A DNA stretch of 64,000 nt from Pseudomonas rhizophila (GTDB lineage Bacteria > Pseudomonadota > Gammaproteobacteria > Pseudomonadales > Pseudomonadaceae), in NCBI RefSeq assembly GCF_003033885.1, contig NZ_CP024081.1, forward strand, positions 2,358,227-2,422,226. Reading direction: 5' to 3'. Shown piece by piece: positions 47,213 to 57,736 of this stretch (the first letter of the stretch is position 1; every line of letters starts with the position of its first letter). The notes beneath the pieces were generated by a model, which had not been told where the DNA came from, made no database searches, and saw nothing but the letters and a program-made list of their open reading frames with translations. The position numbers were made by a program, and so were the translations under genes.

Positions 47213-48223
47213 TTGTCCGCTCAAGTCATCGCGATTGACGCAATGGGCGGGGACTTCGGTCCCCGCAGCATTGTTCAGGCCAGCCTTGCTTGTCTGAATG
47301 CTACACCCTCGTTGCACCTGACCCTCGTCGGTCAACCCTCCCTTCTAGAAGAAATGCTCAACGGCCAATCGGCTGTGGATCGTTCGCGCCTGACGATCGC
47401 ACCTGCGTCCGAAGTCATCACCATGGACGAAAAACCTGCCCAGGTCCTGCGTGGCAAGCCTGACGCCTCGATGCGTGTAGCCCTTGAGCTGCTGCGCGAT
47501 GGCAAGGTCCAGGCGTGTGTCAGTGCAGGCAATACCGGTGCACTGATGGCGCTGTCGCGTTACGTGCTCAAGACCTTGCCGGGCATCGACCGGCCGGCGA
47601 TGGTTGCGGCCATCCCCACCCAGCGTGGTTTTTGCCAGCTCCTTGATCTGGGCGCCAACGTCGATTGCAGTGCCGAGCATCTACTGCAATTTGCAGTGAT
47701 GGGCTCGGTAGCGGCTGAAACCCTGGGTATCGTGCGCCCTCGTGTAGCGCTGCTGAACATCGGTACCGAAGACATCAAGGGTAACCAGCAAGTCAAGCTG
47801 GCAGCCACGTTGTTGCAGGCTGCGCGAGGTATCAATTACATCGGCTTCGTTGAGGGCGATGGATTGTACCGGGGTGAGGCGGACGTGGTGGTGTGTGACG
47901 GTTTTGTCGGCAATATTTTGCTCAAGTCCAGCGAAGGCCTGGCGACCATGATCGGGGCGCGTATCGAGAAGCTGTTCAGGCAGAACCTGGCCTCGCGGAT
48001 GGTCGGTGCCCTGGCGTTGCCGTTGATGCGTCGGTTGCAGGCGGACCTGGCACCGGCGCGGCATAACGGTGCAAGTTTTCTCGGGCTGCAGGGCATTGTG
48101 ATCAAGAGTCATGGTTCGGCGGGCGTGCAGGGGTTTCAAAGTGCGATCAATCGCGCGCTGATCGAAATCCAGGAAAACCTGCCGGAGCGTCTTCATGGGC
48201 GCCTCGAAGATTTGTTAACTTAG
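47213..48223 (+). CDS. plsX: phosphate acyltransferase PlsX
   Basis: 336 aa. It converts acyl-ACP to acyl-phosphate for phospholipid synthesis. The N-terminus [31 protein letters not shown] and [15 protein letters not shown] match the family. The start is TTG, 3 nt after the rpmF stop; no ATG or GTG fits the conserved N-terminus, so a weak start coupled to rpmF translation is likely. Confidence 0.95.
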   Translation: MSAQVIAIDAMGGDFGPRSIVQASLACLNATPSLHLTLVGQPSLLEEMLNGQSAVDRSRLTIAPASEVITMDEKPAQVLRGKPDASMRVALELLRDGKVQACVSAGNTGALMALSRYVLKTLPGIDRPAMVAAIPTQRGFCQLLDLGANVDCSAEHLLQFAVMGSVAAETLGIVRPRVALLNIGTEDIKGNQQVKLAATLLQAARGINYIGFVEGDGLYRGEADVVVCDGFVGNILLKSSEGLATMIGARIEKLFRQNLASRMVGALALPLMRRLQADLAPARHNGASFLGLQGIVIKSHGSAGVQGFQSAINRALIEIQENLPERLHGRLEDLLT

Positions 48224-48293
48224 GCGTTTTCGTCTGACAATGCTTAAATGTGACCGGTCGGTTCAAGCCGCCATCCAACTGTCAGTTTCCTAG

Positions 48294-48316
48294 CGCCCCC
48301 TGGGGCGTCAATTTTT
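48294..48316 (+). terminator. possible attenuator between plsX and fabD
   Basis: Short stem CGCCCC/GGGGCG (48294-48307) followed by TCAATTTTT, in the 123-bp plsX-fabD gap. It could reduce read-through into the fab genes; the two-base loop makes it imperfect. Confidence 0.45.
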
Positions 48317-48346
48317 GACGACAAGATCATTAGGGGCTTTGTTTTC

Positions 48347-49285
48347 ATGTCTGCTTCTCTCGCATTCGTCTTTCCTGGGCAGGGTTCGCAGTCCCTCGGC
48401 ATGCTTTCCGAGCTGGGCGCGCAATACCCGTTGATCCTCGAAACATTCAAAGAAGCTTCCGATGCTCTGGGCTATGACCTGTGGGCACTGACCCAGCAAG
48501 GGCCGGAAGAGCAACTCAATCAAACCGACAAAACCCAGCCGGCCATCCTGACCGCCTCGATCGCACTCTGGCGCCTCTGGCTGGCCGAGGGCGGTGCGCG
48601 TCCGGCGTTCGTTGCCGGACACAGCCTGGGCGAATACAGCGCTCTGGTGGCTGCTGGCAGTCTGAGCCTGGGTGACGCGGTGAAGCTCGTGGAGCGTCGT
48701 GGCCAGTTGATGCAGGAGGCCGTTCCGGCCGGGCAGGGCGGCATGGCTGCGATTCTCGGCCTGGAAGATGCCGATGTGCTGGCAGCCTGCGCCGAAGCCG
48801 CGCAAGGCGAAGTGGTCAGCGCTGTGAACTTCAATTCACCTGGCCAGGTGGTGATTGCCGGTGCCAAGGCTGCTGTAGAACGCGCCATTGAAGGGTGCAA
48901 GAGCCGTGGTGCCAAGCGTGCCATGCCGTTGCCCGTCAGCGTGCCGTCGCACTGCGAACTGATGCGTCCGGCCGCTGAGCGTTTTGCCGAGTCTATCGCT
49001 GCCATTGACTGGCAGGCGCCACAGATTCCAGTGGTACAGAACGTCAGTGCCGATGTGGCTGCGGATCTTGAGACCCTCAAGCGTGATCTGCTGGAGCAAC
49101 TCTACAAACCGGTTCGCTGGGTCGAATCGGTGCAGACCCTGGCGGCCAAGGGCGCGACCGAACTGGTCGAGTGCGGTCCTGGTAAAGTGCTGGCCGGTCT
49201 GAACAAACGCTGCGCCGAAGGCGTATCGACTTCCAATCTCAATACCCCAGATGCTTTCGCTGCCGCCCGTGCAGCGCAGGCCTGA
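48347..49285 (+). CDS. fabD: malonyl-CoA:ACP transacylase FabD
   Basis: 312 aa. VFPGQGSQSLGML at the N-terminus and the active-site Ser93 in AGHSLGEYSALVA define the family; the catalytic His is in PVSVPSHCELM. It charges ACP with malonate. AGGGG precedes the ATG. First gene of fabD-fabG. Confidence 0.97.
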   Translation: MSASLAFVFPGQGSQSLGMLSELGAQYPLILETFKEASDALGYDLWALTQQGPEEQLNQTDKTQPAILTASIALWRLWLAEGGARPAFVAGHSLGEYSALVAAGSLSLGDAVKLVERRGQLMQEAVPAGQGGMAAILGLEDADVLAACAEAAQGEVVSAVNFNSPGQVVIAGAKAAVERAIEGCKSRGAKRAMPLPVSVPSHCELMRPAAERFAESIAAIDWQAPQIPVVQNVSADVAADLETLKRDLLEQLYKPVRWVESVQTLAAKGATELVECGPGKVLAGLNKRCAEGVSTSNLNTPDAFAAARAAQA

Positions 49286-49300
49286 ACAGGAGAAGCTTGC

Positions 49301-50044
49301 ATGAGTCTGCAAGGTAAAGTTGCACTGGTGACCGGTGCAAGCCGTGGCATCGGCCAGGCCATTGCCCTGGAACTGGGTCGTCAAGGCGCCATCGTTGTTG
49401 GTACCGCGACTTCCGCTTCGGGCGCCGAGCGCATCGCCGCTACCCTGAAGGAAAACGACATCCAAGGCACCGGTCTTGAACTGAACGTCACCAGCGATGA
49501 ATCCGTTGCGGCGGTGCTGGCAAACATTCAGGAACAGTTCGGTGCGCCGGCAATCCTGGTCAATAATGCCGGCATCACCCGCGATAACCTGATGATGCGC
49601 ATGAAAGATGACGAATGGTTCGACGTGATCGATACCAACCTGAACAGCCTGTACCGGCTGTCCAAGGGCGTTCTGCGTGGCATGACCAAGGCTCGCTGGG
49701 GTCGAATTATCAGTATCGGTTCGGTTGTGGGTGCCATGGGCAACGCAGGCCAAGTAAACTATGCTGCGGCCAAAGCCGGTCTGGAAGGTTTCAGTCGTGC
49801 GCTGGCGCGTGAAGTGGGTTCGCGCTCGATTACGGTAAACTCGGTAGCCCCGGGTTTCATCGATACCGACATGACCCGTGAACTGCCGCAAGCGCAACGT
49901 GAAGCCTTGTTGACACAAATTCCGCTGGGTCGTCTGGGGCAAGCTCAAGAAATCGCGTCCGTGGTCGCTTTTCTTGCGTCGGATGGTGCGGCATACGTGA
50001 CTGGGGCTACAATCCCGGTAAACGGCGGGATGTACATGAGTTAA
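49301..50044 (+). CDS. fabG: 3-oxoacyl-ACP reductase FabG
   Basis: 247-aa SDR. The nucleotide-binding TGASRGIGQA, NNAG and the catalytic YAAAK (Tyr near 153) are present. It reduces beta-ketoacyl-ACP with NADPH. AGGAG lies 8 nt upstream. Confidence 0.97.
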   Translation: MSLQGKVALVTGASRGIGQAIALELGRQGAIVVGTATSASGAERIAATLKENDIQGTGLELNVTSDESVAAVLANIQEQFGAPAILVNNAGITRDNLMMRMKDDEWFDVIDTNLNSLYRLSKGVLRGMTKARWGRIISIGSVVGAMGNAGQVNYAAAKAGLEGFSRALAREVGSRSITVNSVAPGFIDTDMTRELPQAQREALLTQIPLGRLGQAQEIASVVAFLASDGAAYVTGATIPVNGGMYMS

Positions 50045-50149
50045 ATGTGACGGATTGCTTCAAAAAAATGTCATACGAGCTGTCTAAAATCCGTTATAAA
50101 GCTGCAATCTATTTATAGGCGGCGGGCTGCTGGGTTTGAGGAGTGAAGC

Positions 50150-50169
50150 TTTCGGTTGAAAAACCGAAA
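50150..50169 (+). repeat. GAAA-loop hairpin in the acpP leader
   Basis: Stem TTTCGGTT/AACCGAAA closed by a GAAA tetraloop in the fabG-acpP gap, some 66 nt upstream of acpP. It may stabilise the acpP 5' end. Confidence 0.45.
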
Positions 50170-50235
50170 AGTCTTTCTATACACTTACCCACCGGCCAGC
50201 TGCCTGAATTTGTCCATTAGGAGTGAAAACAAGGT

Positions 50236-50472
50236 ATGAGCACCATCGAAGAGCGCGTCAAGAAAATCGTTGCCGAGCAACTGGGCGTCAAAGAAGAAGA
50301 AGTGAAGAACGAAGCTGCCTTCGTTGAAGACCTGGGTGCCGACTCCCTTGACACCGTTGAGCTGGTGATGGCTCTGGAAGAGGAATTCGAGACCGAAATC
50401 CCTGACGAAGAAGCTGAAAAAATCACTACTGTTCAGCTGGCTATCGACTACATCAATAAGCATCAGGCTTAA
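50236..50472 (+). CDS. acpP: acyl carrier protein AcpP
   Basis: 78 aa, very acidic. The phosphopantetheine site is Ser37 in [17 protein letters not shown]. It carries acyl chains in fatty-acid synthesis. The 191-bp gap upstream must hold its leader and probably a promoter. The bases 50214-50234, covering AGGAG, match the complement of an RNA encoded at 56585-56711, so translation may be controlled by that small RNA. Confidence 0.98.
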   Translation: MSTIEERVKKIVAEQLGVKEEEVKNEAAFVEDLGADSLDTVELVMALEEEFETEIPDEEAEKITTVQLAIDYINKHQA

Positions 50473-50501
50473 TTATTTTTAGTCGTCGCTAGCTGTCATG
50501 G

Positions 50502-50536
50502 AAAAACCGCACTGCCATCATGGCGTGCGGTTTTTT
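50502..50536 (+). terminator. intrinsic terminator between acpP and fabF
   Basis: Stem AAAAACCGCAC (50502-50512)/GTGCGGTTTTT (50525-50535) with an inner GCCA/TGGC pairing, and T6. It would make abundant acpP mRNA separate from fabF. Confidence 0.88.
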
Positions 50537-50581
50537 CTTTAGGCCTGATGCAAAGTCGTCATTAGAATAAAGGAGAGTGCT

Positions 50582-51826
50582 GTGTCGCGTAGACGCGTCG
50601 TAGTCACCGGTATGGGTATGTTGTCGCCACTGGGCACGGATGTGCCGAGCAGTTGGCAGGGCATTCTGGCTGGCCGTAGTGGCATTGGTCTGATCGAACA
50701 CACCGACCTTTCTGCCTATTCCACCCGTTTTGGCGGCTCGGTAAAGGGTTTCAATGTCGAGGAGTACCTGTCGGTCAAAGAGGCCCGCAAGCTCGACCTG
50801 TTCATTCAATACGGCCTGGCAGCCGGATTCCAGGCCGTACGTAATGCCGGTCTTGAAGTCACCGATGCCAACCGTGAACGTATCGGCGTGGCCATGGGGT
50901 CGGGTATTGGCGGCTTGACCAATATCGAAGAAACCAGCCGTACGCTGCACGAGTCGGGGCCGCGACGGATTTCTCCGTTCTTTGTGCCGGGCTCGATCAT
51001 CAATATGATTTCCGGTTTCCTGTCCATCCACCTGGGTGTGCAGGGGCCTAACTACGCTATTGCTACGGCGTGTACCACGGGCACCCACTGCATTGGCATG
51101 GCCGCGCGCAACATCATGTACGACGAGGCCGACGTGATGATTGCCGGCGGCGCCGAGATGGCGGCCTGCGGGCTGGGCATGGGTGGCTTCGGCGCATCCC
51201 GTGCGCTGTCGACCCGCAACGACGAACCGAGCCGCGCCAGTCGGCCGTGGGACAAGGGCCGAGACGGCTTCGTATTGTCCGACGGTTCCGGTGCGCTGGT
51301 ACTCGAAGAGCTGGAGCATGCCAAGGCGCGCGGCGCGACCATTTATGCCGAGCTGATTGGCTTTGGCACCAGTGGCGATGCCTACCACATGACCTCGCCA
51401 CCCGCCGACGGTGCCGGTGCTGCCCGCTGCATCACCAACGCACTGCGTGACGCGAAGGTCAACGCCGAGCAGGTGCAGTACATCAATGCCCATGGCACTT
51501 CGACCCCGGCGGGCGATCTTGCCGAGGCCCAGGCCATCAAGACCGTGTTCGGTGAGCACGCCTACAAACTGGCGGTCAGCTCGACCAAGTCCATGACCGG
51601 CCACCTGCTGGGTGCCGCGGGCGCGGTGGAAGCGATCTTCAGCGTACTGGCGATCAACAGCCAGGTCGCGCCACCGACCATCAACCTTGACGAGCCGGAC
51701 GAAGGCTGCGATCTGGACTTCGTGCCACACACGGCGCGTGGCATGGACATCGATGTAGTGCTGTCCAACTCCTTCGGCTTTGGCGGTACCAACGGCTCGC
51801 TGGTGTTCCGCCGGTTCGCTGGTTGA
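50582..51826 (+). CDS. fabF: 3-oxoacyl-ACP synthase II FabF
   Basis: 414 aa. The catalytic Cys164 is in [10 protein letters not shown], with His residues in [11 protein letters not shown] and [12 protein letters not shown]. It elongates acyl-ACP and is involved in temperature adaptation in E. coli. GTG start with AGGAG upstream; its stop overlaps the pabC ATG. Confidence 0.97.
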   Translation: MSRRRVVVTGMGMLSPLGTDVPSSWQGILAGRSGIGLIEHTDLSAYSTRFGGSVKGFNVEEYLSVKEARKLDLFIQYGLAAGFQAVRNAGLEVTDANRERIGVAMGSGIGGLTNIEETSRTLHESGPRRISPFFVPGSIINMISGFLSIHLGVQGPNYAIATACTTGTHCIGMAARNIMYDEADVMIAGGAEMAACGLGMGGFGASRALSTRNDEPSRASRPWDKGRDGFVLSDGSGALVLEELEHAKARGATIYAELIGFGTSGDAYHMTSPPADGAGAARCITNALRDAKVNAEQVQYINAHGTSTPAGDLAEAQAIKTVFGEHAYKLAVSSTKSMTGHLLGAAGAVEAIFSVLAINSQVAPPTINLDEPDEGCDLDFVPHTARGMDIDVVLSNSFGFGGTNGSLVFRRFAG

Positions 51827-52641
51827 TGGAAAGCTGGGTCGACGGTCAGCCTGCCGACGTTCTGTCGCTCAAGGACCGCGGCCTGGCTTACGGCGATGGG
51901 TTGTTTGAAACCATCGCTGTGCGCAATGGCAAACCGGTGTTGCCTGAGCGTCACCTGCAGCGTCTGGCGCTAGGTTGTCAGCGGTTGACGCTCCAGGTTG
52001 ACATGGGGGCGTTGGAGGCTGAGTTGCGCGCCTACGCGCAATGCCTGGGTGACGGCGTACTTAAGTTGATCGTGACCCGCGGTGATGGTCTTCGCGGTTA
52101 TGGCGCTGATCCCTCGGCGCCGTCCCGGCGCATCCTGCAGGGCAGTCCGCCGGCCGCCTATCCTCCAGTGCATGCCGAGCAGGGCGTTCGCCTGTTTCCC
52201 TGTGCCACCCGTCTGTCCGAGCAACCCTTGCTGGCCGGTCTCAAGCACCTCAATCGTCTTGAACAAGTGATGGCCCGCGCCGAATGGCGCGATGCCGAGC
52301 ACGCCGAAGGCTTGATGCTGGACACGTCCGGGCGAGTGATCGAAGGCGTCTTCAGTAACCTCTTTCTGGTGCGCGATGGTGAATTGGTCACGGCGGACCT
52401 GAGCCGTTGTGGCGTGGCTGGCGTGATGCGGGCCGAATTATTGTATCAAGCCGAGTCTCAAGGCATCGCCACGCACATCACCGACATCCGCCTCGAACAG
52501 CTGCACCAGGCCGACGAAGTCTTCGTCTGCAATAGCGTTTATGGCGTATGGCCGGTACGTGCATGCGGTTCGGCGCGCTGGTCGACCGGGCCGCTCACCC
52601 GTAAACTGCAGACCCTTGCCCGCACGCTATTGGATGTTTGA
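51826..52641 (+). CDS. pabC: 4-amino-4-deoxychorismate lyase PabC
   Basis: 271-aa fold-type IV PLP enzyme. DRGLAYGDGLFET at the N-terminus, the PLP Lys in LKHLNRLEQVMAR and EGVFSNLFLV are characteristic. It releases p-aminobenzoate for folate. It is placed between fabF and mltG as in many gamma-proteobacteria. Confidence 0.94.
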   Translation: MESWVDGQPADVLSLKDRGLAYGDGLFETIAVRNGKPVLPERHLQRLALGCQRLTLQVDMGALEAELRAYAQCLGDGVLKLIVTRGDGLRGYGADPSAPSRRILQGSPPAAYPPVHAEQGVRLFPCATRLSEQPLLAGLKHLNRLEQVMARAEWRDAEHAEGLMLDTSGRVIEGVFSNLFLVRDGELVTADLSRCGVAGVMRAELLYQAESQGIATHITDIRLEQLHQADEVFVCNSVYGVWPVRACGSARWSTGPLTRKLQTLARTLLDV

Positions 52642-52644
52642 TTC

Positions 52645-53739
52645 GTGAGACGTAAATTCTTGCTTCTGCTGGAAACCGGACTGGTTCTGGCGGTGCTGCT
52701 GTTGGGCACTTGCGCCTGGAAAATTCATTCGGCGTTGCAACAACCGCTGAACATCACCCAGGAAGAACTGCTGGACGTCCCCAACGGGACCACCCCCACC
52801 GGAACCCTCAAGCGCCTCGAAGCGGACGGCCTGATCAAGGACGCTTTCTGGTTGCGCGTCTATTGGCGCTTCAATCTGGCCGGTCAACCGTTGCATTCCG
52901 GTGAGTACCGGATGGTGCCGGGAATGACAATGGAAAGCCTGATCGAGGTCTGGAAGCGCGGGGAAGTGGTGCAGTACAGCGTCACCCTGGTGGAGGGGTG
53001 GAATTTTCGCCAGGTTCGTGCGGCGCTGGCCAAGGATGAAAAACTCCAGCAGACCCTGGCCGGTCTGAGTGACAGCGAAGTGATGGACCGCCTGGGTCAT
53101 TCCGGGATATTCCCCGAGGGACGGTTCTTCCCGGACACCTATCGTTTCGTGCGTGGCACATCGGACGCTGACCTGCTGAAAATTGCCTACGACCGGCTCG
53201 AAGACGTGCTTGCCAAAGAGTGGGCGCAACGCGCCGCCGATTTACCTTACTCCCAGCCCTATCAGGCGCTGATCATGGCATCCCTGGTGGAAAAGGAAAC
53301 CGGCGTGCCTGAGGAGCGTGGGCAGATCGCCGGTGTGTTCGTGCGCCGTATGCGCCTGGGCATGCTGTTGCAAACCGACCCTACCGTGATCTACGGGCTG
53401 GGCGAGCGCTACAACGGCAAACTCACCCGTGCTCACTTGCGGGAAGAAAACCCCTACAACACCTATCTGATTCCTGGCCTGCCGCCGACACCGATTGCGA
53501 TGGTGGGGCGCGAGGCGATTCACGCCGCGTTGAACCCAGTTGCCGGCAACAGCCTTTACTTCGTCGCCCGTGGTGATGGTAGCCACGTGTTCTCCGATGA
53601 CCTGGATGCGCACAATAACGCCGTGCGCGAATATCAGCTCAAGCGCCGAGCCGATTATCGCTCCAGTCCGGCCCCGACTGTGCCGGATGAGGAGCCTATC
53701 GACGAACCGAATGCCAGCGAGCCGCCGCGCTCGCAATGA
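52645..53739 (+). CDS. mltG: endolytic murein transglycosylase MltG (YceG)
   Basis: 364 aa. An N-terminal membrane helix (about residues 5-25), a LysM-like region and the YceG catalytic domain with the Glu in LVEKETGVPEERGQIAGVF, then QTDPTVIYGLG. It cleaves nascent glycan strands in the periplasm. GTG start 3 nt after pabC. The C-terminus is extended by a Pro/Glu-rich tail. Confidence 0.94.
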   Translation: MRRKFLLLLETGLVLAVLLLGTCAWKIHSALQQPLNITQEELLDVPNGTTPTGTLKRLEADGLIKDAFWLRVYWRFNLAGQPLHSGEYRMVPGMTMESLIEVWKRGEVVQYSVTLVEGWNFRQVRAALAKDEKLQQTLAGLSDSEVMDRLGHSGIFPEGRFFPDTYRFVRGTSDADLLKIAYDRLEDVLAKEWAQRAADLPYSQPYQALIMASLVEKETGVPEERGQIAGVFVRRMRLGMLLQTDPTVIYGLGERYNGKLTRAHLREENPYNTYLIPGLPPTPIAMVGREAIHAALNPVAGNSLYFVARGDGSHVFSDDLDAHNNAVREYQLKRRADYRSSPAPTVPDEEPIDEPNASEPPRSQ

Positions 53740-53749
53740 CTTTGTTTAA

Positions 53750-55370
<1,621 letters not shown>

Positions 55371-55412
55371 CAGACACTGCCTAAACTCAGCTCAATCGCA
55401 GCGGAGATCAGC

Positions 55413-55769
55413 ATGAACGAACCTGTCAGTCCCGGGCCACGCAACGGCATCCTGTCCCTGACCATCAAGGACAAGTCGGTGCTCTACGCCGCCTACATGC
55501 CCTTCATCAAGAACGGCGGCCTGTTCATCCCCACCAACAAGAATTATCGCTTGGGCGATGAGGTGTTCATGCTCTTGAGCCTGATGGACGAAGCGGAGAA
55601 GATTCCGGTTGCCGGCAAGGTGATCTGGATGACGCCCAAAGGCGCCCAGGGTAACCGGGCTGCCGGTGTCGGTGTGCAGTTCAACGACGGCGACCACTCA
55701 GCCCGTAATCAGATCGAAACACACCTGGCCGGAACCCTGAAATCCGACCGTCCCACCCATACGATGTAG
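55413..55769 (+). CDS. pilZ: PilZ-domain protein (type IV pilus PilZ)
   Basis: 118 aa, a single PilZ-like domain. In place of the c-di-GMP RxxxR motif the N-terminus reads PGPRNGILSLTIK, and the second motif is KNGGLF, so cyclic-di-GMP binding is doubtful, as known for the original PilZ of P. aeruginosa. It is needed there for type IV pilus assembly. Location between holB and tatD is as in that species. Confidence 0.93.
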   Translation: MNEPVSPGPRNGILSLTIKDKSVLYAAYMPFIKNGGLFIPTNKNYRLGDEVFMLLSLMDEAEKIPVAGKVIWMTPKGAQGNRAAGVGVQFNDGDHSARNQIETHLAGTLKSDRPTHTM

Positions 55770-55780
55770 CCCGGCCCTTT

Positions 55781-56575
55781 ATGCTTGTAGATTCCCATTG
55801 TCACCTTGATCGTCTCGACCTCGCCGCCCACGACGGCTCCCTGGATGCTGCACTGGATGCCGCCCGCCAGCGTGGTGTGGGTCACTTCCTGTGCATCGGC
55901 GTCAGCGCCGACAATGCCGCCGACGTCAAAGCCCTGGCCGAACGCTATGCAGATGTCGATTGTTCAGTCGGCATCCATCCTCTGGACGTCCAGCCCGACG
56001 CTACGCCTGCCCTGGATTGGCTGTTGCGCGAGCTCGACCATCCACGGGTGGTCGCCATTGGCGAAACCGGCCTGGACTATCACTACGAACCACAAGCCGC
56101 CGAGGTCCAGCAGGCTTCGTTCCGGCTGCATCTGGAGGCTGCGCAACAGACTGGCAAACCGGTGATCATCCACACCCGCGGCGCCCGGGCCGATACCCTG
56201 GCCTTGTTGCGTGACGCCGCGTTGCCCCAGGCGGGGGTGCTGCATTGTTTCACCGAAGACTGGGACATGGCCAAGACCGCGCTGGACATGGGCTATTACA
56301 TTTCCTTGTCCGGCATTGTCACGTTTCGCAATGCCGACGCGCTGCGGGATGTGGCCAGCAAAGTGCCGGCAGATCGCCTGTTGGTGGAAACCGACTCACC
56401 GTACCTTGCGCCGATTCCGTATCGTGGCAAGCCGAACCTTCCGCAATACGTGCGGGAAGTGGCGGAGTTCCTGGCGATGTTGCGGGGCGAGTCCTACGAG
56501 CGATTTGCCGAGCAGACTACGGAGAACTTCAAGCGGCTGTTTCCGCTGGCCCATGTCCGCGCGGTGTCTGCCTGA
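55781..56575 (+). CDS. TatD-family metal-dependent hydrolase (YcfH-like)
   Basis: 264 aa. Metal-binding motifs LVDSHCHLDRL, GETGLDYHYE, IIHTR, LHCFTED and VETDSPYL are all present. TatD-type enzymes act as DNases or esterases; the substrate of this branch is uncertain. It starts 11 nt after pilZ. Confidence 0.93.
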   Translation: MLVDSHCHLDRLDLAAHDGSLDAALDAARQRGVGHFLCIGVSADNAADVKALAERYADVDCSVGIHPLDVQPDATPALDWLLRELDHPRVVAIGETGLDYHYEPQAAEVQQASFRLHLEAAQQTGKPVIIHTRGARADTLALLRDAALPQAGVLHCFTEDWDMAKTALDMGYYISLSGIVTFRNADALRDVASKVPADRLLVETDSPYLAPIPYRGKPNLPQYVREVAEFLAMLRGESYERFAEQTTENFKRLFPLAHVRAVSA

Positions 56576-56584
56576 GTTTCAGGC

Positions 56585-56711
56585 AAAAAAAACCCGGGTT
56601 CTGGGGGGTGAATCCGGGTTAAGACCATTAGGAGTAAAACAAAGGCACGCGGTCCGTTGGTACCTTTACCGGCGCGTCACTTGGGGGAGATGTCGCGCCG
56701 ACAGTTCAAGT
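56585..56711 (-). ncRNA. rgsA: RgsA-like small RNA
   Basis: Read on the minus strand, an RNA of about 127 nt ends in a terminator: stem AACCCGG/CCGGGTT (56620-56591) followed by eight T (56592-56585). A -10-like CATACT (56724-56719) without a good -35 fits a sigma-S promoter and places the start near 56711. Its inner region (56625-56645) is complementary to the acpP ribosome-binding site. In P. aeruginosa the RpoS-dependent sRNA RgsA (P16) lies, as I recall, in the same tatD-tetR gap and targets acpP. Both ends are predictions. Confidence 0.72.
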
Positions 56712-56718
56712 ATTGATC

Positions 56719-56724
56719 AGTATG
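56719..56724 (-). promoter_or_regulatory. -10 box of the RgsA-like RNA
   Basis: GCATACT on the minus strand resembles the sigma-S consensus CTATACT. The bases 17 nt upstream do not match a sigma-70 -35 box. Confidence 0.45.
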
Positions 56725-56959
56725 CTGACGCGTCCAGTTTAGCCGGGCTGGTTTTTAAACAAATTTGGAATACGCTCGCTTCGGATAAGTTCTCACTGCC
56801 GTCAAAGCCAGTCGTTACGGTGCGGCGAAGCGAATGACAGGAAGCTGGAGCTGCACGGTTTTGTGAAGAACTGTGGTTGGGAACGGATGATCCGTGCATT
56901 TTTGCGTAAGTTAGGCATAATACTCGGCTTCGAATTTTGACCCTTCAGACCTTTTTCTT

Positions 56960-57598
56960 ATGCACAAAGAACCCCGTAAGGTCCGTGAGTTTCGTCGCCG
57001 CGAGCAGGAAATTCTCGACACCGCGCTCAAGTTGTTCCTCGACCAGGGTGAAGACAGCGTCACCGTCGAGATGATTGCGGATGCCGTGGGTATCGGCAAA
57101 GGCACGATTTATAAACATTTCAAATCCAAGGCGGAGATCTACCTGCGCCTGATGCTTGATTACGAGCGCGATTTGAATGAGCTGCTGCATTCGGCCGATG
57201 TGGACAAGGACAAGGAGGCCCTGTCCCGGGCCTACTTCGAATTCCGCATGCGCGATCCGCAGCGTTATCGCTTGTTCGACCGCCTGGAAGAGAAGGTGGT
57301 CAAGGGTAACCAAGTGCCGGAGATGGTCGAGGAACTGCACAAGATCCGCGCCTCGAACTTCGAGCGCCTGACCCTGCTGATCAAAGGCCGGATCAGTGAA
57401 GGTAAGCTCGAAGACGTGCCGCCCTATTTCCACTACTGCGCCGCCTGGGCGTTGGTGCACGGTGCGGTGGCGCTGTATCACTCGCCGTTCTGGAGCAACG
57501 TGCTGGAAGACCAGGAAGGCTTCTTCCAGTTCCTGATGGACATAGGCGTTCGCATGGGCAACAAGCGCAAGCGTGACACCGACGTTCCGAGCAGCTAA
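56960..57598 (+). CDS. TetR-family regulator
   Basis: 212 aa. The N-terminal HTH (about residues 15-60) has QEILDTALKLFLDQGEDSVTVEMIADAVGIGKGTIYKHFKSK. The C-terminal ligand domain is not assignable. The ATG has no evident ribosome-binding site. Downstream of the sRNA, in the same order as PA2957 as I recall it. Confidence 0.92.
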   Translation: MHKEPRKVREFRRREQEILDTALKLFLDQGEDSVTVEMIADAVGIGKGTIYKHFKSKAEIYLRLMLDYERDLNELLHSADVDKDKEALSRAYFEFRMRDPQRYRLFDRLEEKVVKGNQVPEMVEELHKIRASNFERLTLLIKGRISEGKLEDVPPYFHYCAAWALVHGAVALYHSPFWSNVLEDQEGFFQFLMDIGVRMGNKRKRDTDVPSS

Positions 57599-57736
57599 GT
57601 CATTCAGCTGCCTGATTGCGCCATGTCCGCTTACATGGCGCAGTGTCCCAGGAATATACTCAGGCTTGGGCCTTGCGAAAACTTGAGTTCTGGGTCAAGT
57701 TTCGTAAGTCCGATTCTTCTTTCGCCGGAGTGATCC

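Noticed and set aside
56717..56899. 60-codon minus-strand ORF upstream of tetR
   Set aside because: No ribosome-binding site or conserved pattern; it only partly precedes the small RNA promoter and is best explained as chance.
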